The notes under the pieces are model-generated. The model was not told where the DNA came from. It did no database searches and saw nothing but the letters and a program-made list of their open reading frames with translations. The position numbers and the translations under genes are program-made. From Melastoma dodecandrum (Eukaryota > Streptophyta > Magnoliopsida > Myrtales > Melastomataceae), in the NCBI GenBank assembly GCA_029817715.1, contig JARUPY010000605.1, forward strand, positions 682,001-746,000: 64,000 nt of DNA, read 5' to 3'. Positions 1 to 9,326 of the stretch are shown piece by piece (the stretch's first letter is position 1; each line of letters begins with the position of its first letter).

Positions 1-141
1 TTAGTTCAGTTCGGAACGTTTGAATTCATCCTTAGGCATTGGAAAAAAAATGCTGCACTTTGGCCTGATTCGAGAGGATTTGCTTTACCCAGTTCGTTGG
101 TTGCGACTGTAATTCGGATGGCTGGAGTTACTTTGTCCTGA
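1..141 (+). CDS. 3' end of an unrecognised protein-coding gene (5' partial)
   Basis: The frame from base 1 is open for 46 codons and stops with TGA at 139-141. It reads like real protein, with segments such as FEFILRHWKKNAALWPDSRG and a hydrophobic ending VATVIRMAGVTLS. It is probably the last part of a terminal exon whose gene lies to the left. I do not recognise the family. The following 380 bases are AT-rich and look like a 3' UTR and spacer. Confidence 0.4.
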   Translation, partial: LVQFGTFEFILRHWKKNAALWPDSRGFALPSSLVATVIRMAGVTLS

Positions 142-527
142 GGGGGGGATGTTATAATGGAACCCGCATTCGACTTTCATCCTAAAAATATTTAGTGGGA
201 AATGAGATGGGCAACCCACTTGAGTTTGGTTGCTAAGAAAGAAAAGAACATGTTTTTTCATTTCATTTTAATTGAAGGAATGAGAGAGGAATTAAAAGTA
301 GTTAGCAAAACTAACACCAAACGTCACTTCCTTCCTCCTACTTGTTAGGCAGTCTCTGACCAATCTTACCCACTTTTGTTGTCCTAATTTCTCTTAGCCC
401 ACACTTCCCCATAATTTATTAATTCACATCAAATCAATTAATCAATATGATTTTTTTTTTTGGTGGGCAATTTGTTTATTCTCATTTTTGGGTTGGAAAA
501 AAAAAAGAAAAGAAAAGATTTTATCTA
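142..527. other. spacer between two 3' ends
   Basis: AT-rich DNA with runs of T and A (around 450-515). The partial gene on the left and the kinase gene on the right converge here, so both 3' UTRs probably lie in it. I see no further coding signal. Confidence 0.5.
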
Positions 528-1724
528 TCACAGGAAGAATTGGTGTTCTTGTATTGAATCTCTCGTGTCTCTGCCAAAACAGAGTACATTACAACCACTA
601 ACTAATCCACTCGACTTCTGACCACCCACGACACCCACCAGCATGTCTGCCGGTTCCTGCCTGACTGTTGTCGCGGCGTAGGACCTAAGGACGCTGCCGC
701 TGCATCGGCATTCCACCATCATCACGTCCGCATCGCCCCCTCTTACGTCCATCCACCCGTCGTCTTTTGACCAGCTGGGAAGTAATTCCATGCTGGAGCA
801 GAGCGTCCCGATCCTATCGCGCGATGGCTCGATGGTGTTGGTCAGTCGCATGGTCGCTTGACCAGTGACTTCGGCGGAATCCCAAAATTCTTGATCCATC
901 ACACTAGTAGGGGAGAGAGAGAGTTCCTCTGCTTGTTTAGAATCAATGCCGGAGTTGACTCGATCGAGGAACGGGTGATCGAGCAATTGACCTGCTGTCC
1001 ATCTCTCCTTCGGGTTCCTCCGCAAGCACTTCCCCAGGAAGTCCCTTCCATGGGCCGAGAGGCAGCCCCTGATCTCCGGCAACTCGCCGGAGTACACAAT
1101 CTTGTGGATTGCTGAAACCGGGTCGCACACGCCAGTCCAGGGGAACTTCCCCGTCGCCATCTCTACGATAGTGCACCCGAATGCCCAGATGTCGGCAGGG
1201 CAACCCTGCTCCGCCCCACATGCCGCCTCCGGCGCCATATACATTGGCGTGCCTCCAATTGCAACCGGCGCCATCCCCACACTCTTGGAACACCCGAAAT
1301 CTGCAACCTTGACGCAATCCCCGCGGCCAATGAGGATGTTGCTCGGCTTCACATCGCAGTGGACGATCCCTCGTGAATGCAGGTAGTCAATCCCAACCAG
1401 GATCTGCTGCGCATATCGCGCAATCGCAGCTTCCTCAAGCCCACCCTGTTTCCTGATCACCTCGGACAAACTCCCGGCAGGAACATACTCCAAGAAGAGG
1501 TTGAAAACAGGGCCGTCCGTCTCTTGAGTGACGCCGCATCCACTGTATCCCACAATGTGGGGAGAATCAAGCGAGGACAGGACCCGCACCTCGTTCTGCA
1601 AGGGTTCCGACCGGGTGGCAGGGGCGGACTTGACCGCGAAGGTCTCGCCGGATGAGGGGCAGGTGGCGAGGGAGACAGAGGCCGTGGAGCCGCGGCCGAT
1701 GGATCTGCCTCTGATCCAGTTCAT
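528..1724 (-). CDS. MAPKKK17/18-like serine/threonine protein kinase
   Basis: Single-exon gene of 398 residues with an ATG start at 1724. It encodes a cytosolic or nuclear Raf/MEKK-type kinase of the plant MAPKKK17/18 group, which in Arabidopsis acts upstream of MKK3 in abscisic-acid and stress signalling. Kinase motifs are in order: glycine loop GRGSTASV near residues 10-17, lysine 32 in FAVKSA, catalytic loop VHCDVKPSN, DFG in VADFGCSK, and GTPMYMAPE. The catalytic loop is HCD, not HRD, so this is a non-RD kinase. The kinase domain ends near residue 258 and is followed by a variable Ser/Thr-rich tail. Family members are usually 330-450 residues and intronless, as here. A paralogue lies in divergent orientation at 7391. 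Family assignment rests on motif recognition; ABA involvement is inference from the family. Confidence 0.9.
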   Translation of the reverse strand: MNWIRGRSIGRGSTASVSLATCPSSGETFAVKSAPATRSEPLQNEVRVLSSLDSPHIVGYSGCGVTQETDGPVFNLFLEYVPAGSLSEVIRKQGGLEEAAIARYAQQILVGIDYLHSRGIVHCDVKPSNILIGRGDCVKVADFGCSKSVGMAPVAIGGTPMYMAPEAACGAEQGCPADIWAFGCTIVEMATGKFPWTGVCDPVSAIHKIVYSGELPEIRGCLSAHGRDFLGKCLRRNPKERWTAGQLLDHPFLDRVNSGIDSKQAEELSLSPTSVMDQEFWDSAEVTGQATMRLTNTIEPSRDRIGTLCSSMELLPSWSKDDGWMDVRGGDADVMMVECRCSGSVLRSYAATTVRQEPADMLVGVVGGQKSSGLVSGCNVLCFGRDTRDSIQEHQFFL

Positions 1725-1845
1725 GTTGATGGGTTGGGGGGGGGGGGGGGAATTGAGGATGTTGGGTCGAGTATTAGGTATGAGGGGGTGGTGAAATTGT
1801 TGGGTGATTTTGATTAAGAGGTTGGGTGGGTGGGTGTTCGTTTGG

Positions 1846-1855
1846 TATTTATATA
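1846..1855 (-). promoter_or_regulatory. TATA box of the minus-strand MAPKKK gene
   Basis: The minus strand reads TATATAAATA about 120 bases upstream of the ATG at 1724, a normal distance for a plant TATA box plus a short 5' UTR. Confidence 0.55.
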
Positions 1856-2205
1856 AACATGTGGGGAGGGGGGAGATTAATCAATTGACAAAAGGGTTAG
1901 TTAAGTTAGGAGGATGTAATGAGAGGGTGGATTAGGATTTGTGGTTGATTTTGAGGGGTGTTGTGTCATTTAGATGTCCTGCTGACGTCGACAGGGGAAT
2001 GGAAACAAGTTTGGCCTTTGGATGGTTGATGTAACGACGATGACGATGATATTTTATTTTCACTTTTTCCTTTTCGGGATGAAAGTATTTTGTATCGCTT
2101 GTTTTAGTGTAAATGAACCAATCACTAATCAAATTCTAATACATACATCATAAAGTTAATCTTTTAGTGTAATTCTCTTTTAAAATATCAATAAGCAAGT
2201 AGGCT
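1856..2205. other. upstream region of the minus-strand MAPKKK gene
   Basis: AT-rich DNA with a GACGTC core (around 1983) and no gene. It runs up to the left target-site duplication of the transposon. Confidence 0.4.
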
Positions 2206-2215
2206 ATGTTGTCGG
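2206..2215. repeat. left target-site duplication of the MULE
   Basis: ATGTTGTCGG, directly abutting the left terminal repeat and matching 9 of 10 bases at 4806-4815. Confidence 0.75.
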
Positions 2216-2625
2216 GAGTTTTGTTCCATGATGACGTCATTTGGCGAAATATTTCGCCAAATGACGCATTTTTGAAAATAATTATGCAACTAACCCACCA
2301 AAGTCGGCCTTTGTAAGGCCGACTTCGGTTTTCCGGAAAAGGTCGACTTCATCTGCCATTTTTTTTTTTAGCTATGGAAGTCGGCCTTTATAAGTCCGAC
2401 TTTCGTTTTCCAGAATCGAAGTCGGTCTTACAAAGGCCGACTTCCATTAATTAAAAATAAAATAAAATAACAGAGGAAGTCGGCCATTGTAAAGCCGACT
2501 TCAGCACGGCCGGGGCAAAGTCGGCCTTACAAAGGCCGACTTCCAGTAACTTAAAAAAATATATATGGCAGAGGAAGTCGGCCTTTGTAAGGCCGACTTC
2601 AGTGCGGTCTGGCCGACTTTGCTAG
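2216..2625 (+). repeat. left terminal inverted repeat with hairpin array
   Basis: Six variants of a 27-bp palindrome occur here, starting near 2300, 2386, 2419, 2476, 2517 and 2574. Each has arms GAAGTCGGCCT and AGGCCGACTTC around a TTGTA or TACAA centre, so each could fold into a hairpin. Short A/T-rich spacers separate them. A separate palindrome of CATTTGGCGAAA type lies near 2240-2265. Confidence 0.8.
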
Positions 2626-3197
2626 GTTTAAAAAAAAAAAAAAACTCGGGGAGACAGACCTCCCCGAGTGCCGCCAGCCCCTCCGCCCCCTGCCGCCTCC
2701 AAGCCGATTGAAGCCCCCTCGTCCCGGTTTTCCGTCTCCGAGCCCGTGCTTCCGTCACCGTTCCCGAGCCCGTGCTTCCGTTCCCGAGTCCGTGCTTCCG
2801 TCCCCGTTCCCCACCGTCCTCTTTGGAGCCATTTCGTCCCCGACCGTCGCCTTCCGTTCCCCTAAAGGTAATAGTGTCATTTTATGTTTTTTTATAGTTA
2901 ATTATCGTTTAATTATAGGAATTAATTGTTATTTATGGTTAACTATAATTAATTAGTGTTAATGTTATCGTATGGGAATTATGGTAAGTTATGGTTTATA
3001 AAGAATAAGAAAGTGTTTAATTGACCTTATCGAATGTAATTACCTACTAAAGAAATATAATTATCGTAAGAATTTAATTATTGTAATTAATTAGGTCGTT
3101 ATTAAGTAACACCGAAATGTATATTAACTAAATTGTATTCGTTTTTAAGCTTTATGTTCTAATTTGATAGCTCAATTGATTTAGGTGTTGTATTCCA

Positions 3198-4194
3198 ATG
3201 TCGTCGATTGAGCTATTGATCTTTTATAACGGAAATACCGTGAATGGAGCTGACGGAGTTGGTTATGAAAATGGTTCAATATCAAGAACATAAATTCCTA
3301 AATTTGTCAATTACGAGAATTTTGAACGGTTGATATGCGAAGCTATCGGTTTGCAATCGACAATTTCATTACAGATAGCGCATAGGTATCCCGTTCTGGC
3401 GTTAAATAATGTTGGCGTACAGCATTATCTTGTTCCTATTAAAGTGGATAAAGATGCGAAGTTGCTAGTTAAGTTTGCTATTGCAAATCCACGGAATATG
3501 CAACAAATATATGTGTTGTCTGATGTATCGGTGCCGCATGTTCAAGCTAGAAGGGTGGATGTTGAGCGTAATATGGAACGCCATCGTCATATGGGTGTTC
3601 GTCGTCAAACTAAAACTGTAGAGGCTAGGATGTTCGCCGTACAGACTAATGTGGAAGTGGATCGTGCTGTGGTTGAGGAGGAAGTGCAGCGTTGTTTTCC
3701 GGGCGAACATTGTTATAATATTCCGATGGAAGTTGATCATCGCATGGATGTTGTAGCTGGAAACATTGTTATAATTTACCCCGATGCGCTTGTATGGATA
3801 TGCTGAAGCGCCAGCGGTTGACGACGAGTTTGAAGCTGAACCAGCCGATGAACCTAACTCGGAGGAAGTGGAGGAGGCCGAGGAAGAGGAGCAACAGGAG
3901 GAAGAGGAGCATGATGAGCATCGAAACGTTGATATGTTTGACGTCGATGCGTTCATCATGCAATCGCAGGAGCACGAGGTATATCCGTCTCTCGTGATTG
4001 ATCCGACTCCCGTTGATGCCGTTAGGACTCCGGCATTATATGCATCCACGTCGTCCACTCCTAAGGCACCACGGAAGAGTATGAGGGATCGACTACCCGC
4101 TCGTGATGCAGAGGATTCTTCTCAGGTAACGCAGATGGACTCTCAGCAACGGTGGGGATCATTCTTCTACTCCAGGCGCTACCGAAGGAATTAG
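3198..4194 (+). pseudogene. broken internal reading frame of the MULE
   Basis: An ATG at 3198 opens a frame beginning MSSIELLIFYNGN that hits an in-frame TAA near 3291. The same frame resumes at 3330-3806, and a second frame at 3784-4194 continues with a long Glu-rich acidic stretch (EEVEEAEEEEQQEEEE) and ends SFFYSRRYRRN. The two frames overlap, as expected of one protein split by a frameshift. The style, a short beta-rich N-terminus followed by an acidic linker, resembles the N-terminal part of plant Mutator-like transposases, but the catalytic and zinc-knuckle regions are absent. Loss of the core by internal deletion is the likely reason. The assignment is moderate because only the non-catalytic part remains. 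Confidence 0.5.
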
Positions 4195-4401
4195 GATCAT
4201 TTAGACTTCTCCTATGTACTTTCTTTTTAGTTGGTTGTTTTACTAGCATTACGAATTGATTTTAATTGAGTTGACTTGAATTGATTTTAATTGAGTTGAG
4301 TTGAATTGAGTTGAGTTGAATTGAGTTGAATTTGATTTAATTGAGTAGAGGTATGTGTTACAGGTATGTGATTGGAATCAAAGTTTAATTTTTTTTTTAA
4401 G

Positions 4402-4805
4402 TTCGGAGGGAAGTCGGCCTTACAAAGGCCGACTTCCTCATCTGCGGATGGAAGTCGGTCTTTGTAAGGCCGACTTCCTCTGCCATAAAATTTTTTTCCT
4501 AAGGCACTCAAAGTCGGCCTTTGTAAGGCCGACTTTGCCCCGACCGCGCTGAAGTTGGCCTTACAAAGGCCGACTTCCTCTATTATTTATTTTTTTTTTA
4601 ATTAATGGAAGTCGGCCTTTGTAAGACCGACTTCGATTCTGGAAAACGAAAGTCGGCTTTACAAAGGCCGACTTCCATAACTAAAAAAAAAAAAATTAGC
4701 AGAGGAAGTCGACCTTACAAAGGCCGACTTTAGTGGGTTAGTTGCAGAATTATTTTCAAAGATGTACCAAATGACGCCAAATGACGTCGTCACGGAACAA
4801 AACTC
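4402..4805 (-). repeat. right terminal inverted repeat with hairpin array
   Basis: Seven variants of the same 27-bp palindrome start near 4410, 4451, 4510, 4551, 4608, 4650 and 4705. The outer part mirrors the left terminal repeat, including the shared stretches GCAACTAACCCAC and TTTGAAAATAATT. Confidence 0.8.
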
Positions 4806-4815
4806 ATGTTGTTGG
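4806..4815. repeat. right target-site duplication of the MULE
   Basis: ATGTTGTTGG, directly abutting the right terminal repeat; partner of 2206-2215 with one mismatch. Confidence 0.75.
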
Positions 4816-6292
4816 TTGTACTACTCAACTATATTTGGACAACCAGGGGGGGTAATTGGGTTATGGACACGTGTGGGTGTTGTGGTGGGCACCACAACTG
4901 TCTCTGAAGTAGATGTAAAAAGGACGAGAAACCAGGAGAAAGAGTGTTGTTTGGTTGTTAAAAGGGGAGGGGGAGTCAGTGTATGGGGTTAGGGATTAGA
5001 TAGATGGACAGATCTGCCCACTTGGTAGTTTTACAAGTGGACTTCATTAAACATGGGTTTCAACTTGTACCATTTTCCATATCTCCTCTTTTTTGGGCGA
5101 ATTGGGTGATCGGGGGATTGGATCAAGTTGAACCCACCCGAGCTGTCTTTCGAAGTTGTGCTCCTCCCTATACAATGCACGTAACACACTTTTTTCTTTT
5201 ATTTTCCAAAGCCCATTCTCATTCATTACGCGCATCTTTTGGTAAGCTGCATATTTTGTCCATTTTATTACCATCCACCATGTGGGAATTTTCATCTCTA
5301 TCGGATAAAGGAAATGCTGAATTTCGGACTCATCAGTGTGTCGAGAGGAGAGTTTTATGTCAACCCCGGTTGTTGAATTGAATTGAATTGAAGGGCGAGA
5401 TTCGGTTGGCTAACTATTATCCTCTTTTGAATACACACTCATCTAGTCTTTTTTACGTGTATATACCCAGTCACTTTCAACAATAAAATGATGGCCTAGA
5501 ATTGCATTTAATATAAGAGAAGAAAAGAAAGGGATGCATGATGGTTGAGTATCCCCGAAACTAAGCAAAAATAATAAATAAAACGAATGAAAGAAGAGAA
5601 ACATGTACACGTCCTCCTTCTAGAATTCTGCCCCTCGACCCCCGAGATTGATTGGACGACATCAATTCCTTTTATTTTTATTAATTTTTACTGTTTTTTT
5701 TTAATAGAGTGGGAAACGATTGTGACCCTAAAGCAAAGTAACGATAATTACTGCTCTTCCCCTGGGGACGAAGAAATGGAAGAAAAAAGTACGTGTGTGG
5801 GGAGAGGAGGTGGAGATCTGATGATGTTGGGATCATCAGCTTCCCACCCCAATTCCCAAGACGTTGAAATCAAGATTTGCAAGAAAATGATGATGATTGA
5901 TGACTTTGATTGATCACATAGTAAAAATTCTTCATTGTTTTTTACTAAATGGATCGTGTTATTTAATTAATAGTAACTCCCTCCAAAACAATTGGTGGGT
6001 GGGTCAACCAATTTGGGTGTCTTAAAAGTAACCCAACAAACATGCTCTACACACACACACAGACAAAATCACCACCCTCTTTTTTCTTTGGGTATGGTTA
6101 GGACATCACAGTTCCTTACAACTAACTAAAGGAGTTCTGTCCTAATATTTTCTTTCATTCCAACGGCTGTAATCGTTTAATAATAAAAACACGTGTTCGG
6201 CCACCCAGGGAAATTCCTATTTTCTCCTCGTCGTGTAATAGTAGGTCTGGGTTCGGACGGAGGAGGAAGGAGGTTGCTAACGAACAACCCCC
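4816..6292. other. spacer with a CACGTG motif
   Basis: Low-complexity AT-rich DNA with no convincing gene. CACGTG cores (G-box/ABRE type) lie at 4868-4873 and 6190-6195. Confidence 0.4.
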
Positions 6293-6436
6293 CGTATGGT
6301 TGCTGCTCTGCATGATTGTTTGATTGGCCACCGATGATGTTGGTCCACCGCCCACCCCCCCCCCCGTATGGTTGCTGCTCTGCATGATTGTTTGATTGGA
6401 CACCGATGATGTTGGTCCCCCGCCAACCCCCCCCCC
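6293..6436. repeat. 72-bp tandem duplication with poly-C tracts
   Basis: Two near-identical copies start CGTATGGTTGCTGCTCTGCA at 6293 and 6365. Each ends in a run of C residues (about 11 and 14). A few point differences separate the copies, for example GGCCACC versus GGACACC. Confidence 0.85.
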
Positions 6437-7278
6437 CCCCCTCGTTTTTTTATTTTTGTCAAATATATTTACGTCCCAAAAATGTTTATTTTTATATCTT
6501 ACTTTGCGTAACGATTACTTGACTTATGACCAACAAAGTCTAAGTAAAGCGATGATTGGAGACCCTCCAAGCCATGCGGTTATTCCCCCCACCCAAAAAA
6601 AAAACAACAAAAGGAACACGTGTACGAATATTATTTTGGAAAATATGTGTGCTTGTCTTTTGCCCCGGGTAGTTTAGTATTACTCGTTTCTCCCTTGGGT
6701 TGTTTTATTTACGGGTCAAAGTTATTAATATTATCTAGGATCGTCGGTATGATACAAATTAAATACTAAATCACTGAAACCGAGTATTTTTCAAAGGGCA
6801 CTCGTTATCAAAAATCCTACTATCTATAATTTGACCCCAACTCATTCTAACTTCAGACAAATACATTACGAGCTGAAGTCAAGAATCGGAATTCATTCCT
6901 TTTTTACTCCTCCAAACTCGTGACTTTTTCATTGTCATTTTTAACAAAGACAAGAAAAAGGAAGACTTGAATCGAACTCCCAGTAAGAAAAAAAGAACCC
7001 CAGATCGAAAAAGATTCGATGCAATATTATTATTTTTACCCAAGATCTTAATTGTAGTAAAATCTCTTGTTTGAGTCCAAAGATTCCCCACCCCAAATCT
7101 TTTCAAACCCAATTTCTTCGGTTCTTTTCTCAAATAACATCACATCACATATCGTGTATACCACAAAAAAATCCACCTCCCCTCCAATAACAAATTAAGG
7201 CCAAAACCCCCAGGAGATATTCTCCCCACACCCACACATATCACATTTTCCACGCTCAATCTCATCACATTCACGCTT
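6437..7278. other. upstream region of the plus-strand MAPKKK gene
   Basis: AT-rich, no gene. A further CACGTG core lies at 6617-6622 (context ACACGTGT). Such ABRE/G-box motifs are typical of ABA-responsive promoters, but a single motif is weak evidence. Confidence 0.35.
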
Positions 7279-7286
7279 ATAAATAA
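7279..7286 (+). promoter_or_regulatory. TATA box of the plus-strand MAPKKK gene
   Basis: TATAAATA lies 105-112 bases upstream of the ATG at 7391, in a C/A-rich leader without other upstream ATGs near the start. Confidence 0.6.
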
Positions 7287-7390
7287 TATATTTCACAAAT
7301 TCCCATCCACAATTACACATCACCAAAAACCCACAACCCTTCACACCTAACACCAAATCCCCCACACAACCAAACCAACCTCTTCCGACC

Positions 7391-8521
7391 ATGAACTGGG
7401 TCAGAGGCAATACCATCGGACGCGGCTCCGCGGCCACCGTTTCCCTCGCTACCTGCTGCTCCTCTGGCCAGACCTTCGCCATCAAGTCCGCGGAGGTCTC
7501 TCGATCAGAGTCCTTGCGTAACGAGGCCTGCATCCTGTCCATGCTGGGCTGCCCGCACGTGGTTGGGTACAGGGGGTGTGACATCACCCGGGAAGAGGGC
7601 TGCGACGGGCGTTTGGTTTTCAACCTGTTGCTGGAGTACGCGCCGGGCGGGAGTTTGTCCGATGTGATTAGGAAACGGAGCCGGCTCGAGGAGGAGGAGA
7701 TTGTGCATTATGCTCGGGAGATCACGACGGGGCTTGATTGCCTGCACTCGAGAGGGATTGTGCACGGCGACTTGAAGCCGACCAATGTCCTGATTGGCGT
7801 CAGCGATCGCGCCAAGATCGCTGATTTCGGTTGCGCGAAGAGGGTCGAGGAGACGTTGGCGAGAATCGGCGGCACCCCAATGTACATGGCGCCGGAGGCG
7901 GCTCGAGGGGAAGAACAGGGGTGCCCCGCCGACATCTGGGCTTTGGGGTGTACCATCGTCGAGATGGCCACCGGGAGGTTCCCTTGGGCCGGGGTCAGTG
8001 ACCCGGTCTCCGCCATCCACAAGATCATATACTCTGACGAGTCCCCGGATATACCCGGCCATCTCTCGCCGCAGGCCAAGGACTTCCTACGCTGCTGCCT
8101 CAAAAGAGATTCAAGGGAGAGATGGACCGCAGGGCAGCTTCTCAATCACCCCTTTCTCGATCAACTCAATCGCCATTGTGCTACCAAACAAGTCGAGGAA
8201 TTTCGCCTCTCCCCCACGAGCGTGATGGATTGGGGAACGTGGGAATTCGTCGAAGCCAGCCGCGAGTCAACCGTGCCATCACCGGGGAGGGCCGAGTCCT
8301 GGGACAACAGGATCGAAAAGCTGACAATGGGCCGGCAACCACTCCCAAGCTGGTGTCGCGAGGAAGACGACGAGGGGTGGATAAACGCGAGGGAAGAGGA
8401 CTCAATGGAACACGCCGACATTGTGGTCGGCGTCGGTGGTGGGTGGTTGTTAGAAGGTGTCGGCATATGTCGGAATTCCACAAGTGTAAATATGGAATCG
8501 ACACGATCAATCTCACGGTGA
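7391..8521 (+). CDS. MAPKKK17/18-like serine/threonine protein kinase, paralogue
   Basis: Single-exon gene of 376 residues, ATG at 7391 and stop at 8519-8521. It is clearly a duplicate of the gene at 528-1724: both begin MNW.RG..IGRGS and share most of the kinase domain. Motifs are GRGSAATV near residues 10-17, lysine 32 in FAIKSA, catalytic loop VHGDLKPTN, IADFGCAK and GTPMYMAPE. The catalytic loop here is HGD, again lacking the arginine of RD kinases. The variable tail after about residue 265 differs from its partner. The coding part is much richer in G and C than its surroundings. By family it should phosphorylate a MAP kinase kinase in ABA or stress signalling; that role is inferred. Confidence 0.9.
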   Translation: MNWVRGNTIGRGSAATVSLATCCSSGQTFAIKSAEVSRSESLRNEACILSMLGCPHVVGYRGCDITREEGCDGRLVFNLLLEYAPGGSLSDVIRKRSRLEEEEIVHYAREITTGLDCLHSRGIVHGDLKPTNVLIGVSDRAKIADFGCAKRVEETLARIGGTPMYMAPEAARGEEQGCPADIWALGCTIVEMATGRFPWAGVSDPVSAIHKIIYSDESPDIPGHLSPQAKDFLRCCLKRDSRERWTAGQLLNHPFLDQLNRHCATKQVEEFRLSPTSVMDWGTWEFVEASRESTVPSPGRAESWDNRIEKLTMGRQPLPSWCREEDDEGWINAREEDSMEHADIVVGVGGGWLLEGVGICRNSTSVNMESTRSISR

Positions 8522-9326
8522 CTTCTTTTCCATTATTACCGTCACGCCACGGTCTCGCATGTTCTTTGTCGATCCCTGTCCAAACGCCCCAAAAAGAGAA
8601 TTTGGCAAAGCCACGGGGTCCGACACGTGCATAGAGTGTTAGTTGTTCTTGTTCATGTTATATGGCACGCCAAACTCGTGGCTGGTGACGTTGTCGGTCA
8701 TCCACGAGTAGGAAATAAAGAAATAAAAGAGATGGAAGAGGGGACCAGAAAACGCCCCCCCTCCCCCGACGTGTTTTCTAATCTATCCTCTATACTTAGC
8801 TGTCTAAAACATACAACCATAACGGCGTGAAAAACGACCTCCTCGAATGATAGGTTGCGGCCACGGCGAGAGCACGGAATCGGAAAAACTTTGCCCGATG
8901 AGAGTGCGTCTGAATGGATCATTAAGCCTGGTTAACGGAAACGAGTCTAGTCGTGAAGAGGAAGGCCGGCGATTTCGAATATTCGCTAGAGGAGGAAGTA
9001 CGTGCATTTACTCGATCGAGAGAGGGGGAGGGGGTCCGACTGTACTTTTGCCCTGGCAACGTTTCTCACGTGCAAATGTAGTTTTCCTTTGGACAGCTTC
9101 ACTTGAAGTGGACTAAGGTAAAAGCTGAATGACTTTTTCTTTTTTCCAAATTTAGTAACTTCAGTGTGCAACCTGAGATATTTCTATGGAGTGTGTCTTT
9201 TTTTATATCAAATGAGAGGGAAAGCATAGTTAATAACCACAATATTTACGTAAAGGCGCGGGTTGATAGAGTTTAGGAAAAGGGAAAAGAAAACACACAC
9301 ACAAGACATAAATAACTTTGTGGATG
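8522..9326. other. spacer between convergent 3' ends
   Basis: Mixed-composition DNA with no convincing gene. It lies between the 3' end of the plus-strand kinase and the 3' end of the minus-strand protease pseudogene. Confidence 0.4.

Larger units (their letters stand above)
2216..4805 (+). mobile_element. Mutator-like (MULE-type) DNA transposon, non-autonomous
   Basis: A 2590-bp element with long terminal inverted repeats. The left end begins GAGTTTTGTTCCATGATGAC; the reverse complement of the right end begins GAGTTTTGTTCCGTGACGAC. Similarity continues inward for roughly 400 bases at each end. The element is flanked by a 10-bp direct repeat, ATGTTGTCGG (2206-2215) and ATGTTGTTGG (4806-4815), one mismatch, which fits the 8-11 bp duplications of Mutator-like elements. 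The terminal repeats consist mostly of copies of a 27-bp palindrome. The interior carries a broken reading frame (3198-4194) but no recognisable transposase core, so the copy is probably non-autonomous. It lies between two kinase paralogues and may have separated their promoters. Confidence 0.8.

Noticed and set aside
2216..2640. CRISPR-like array from the regularly repeated 27-bp palindromes
   Set aside because: Spacing is irregular, units are degenerate, and the array has an inverted partner in a plant transposon; it is part of the terminal repeats.
2501..4552. Short frames encoding KVGLCKADF or GLCKADF-like peptides
   Set aside because: They are translations of the palindromic units in the transposon ends and not genes.
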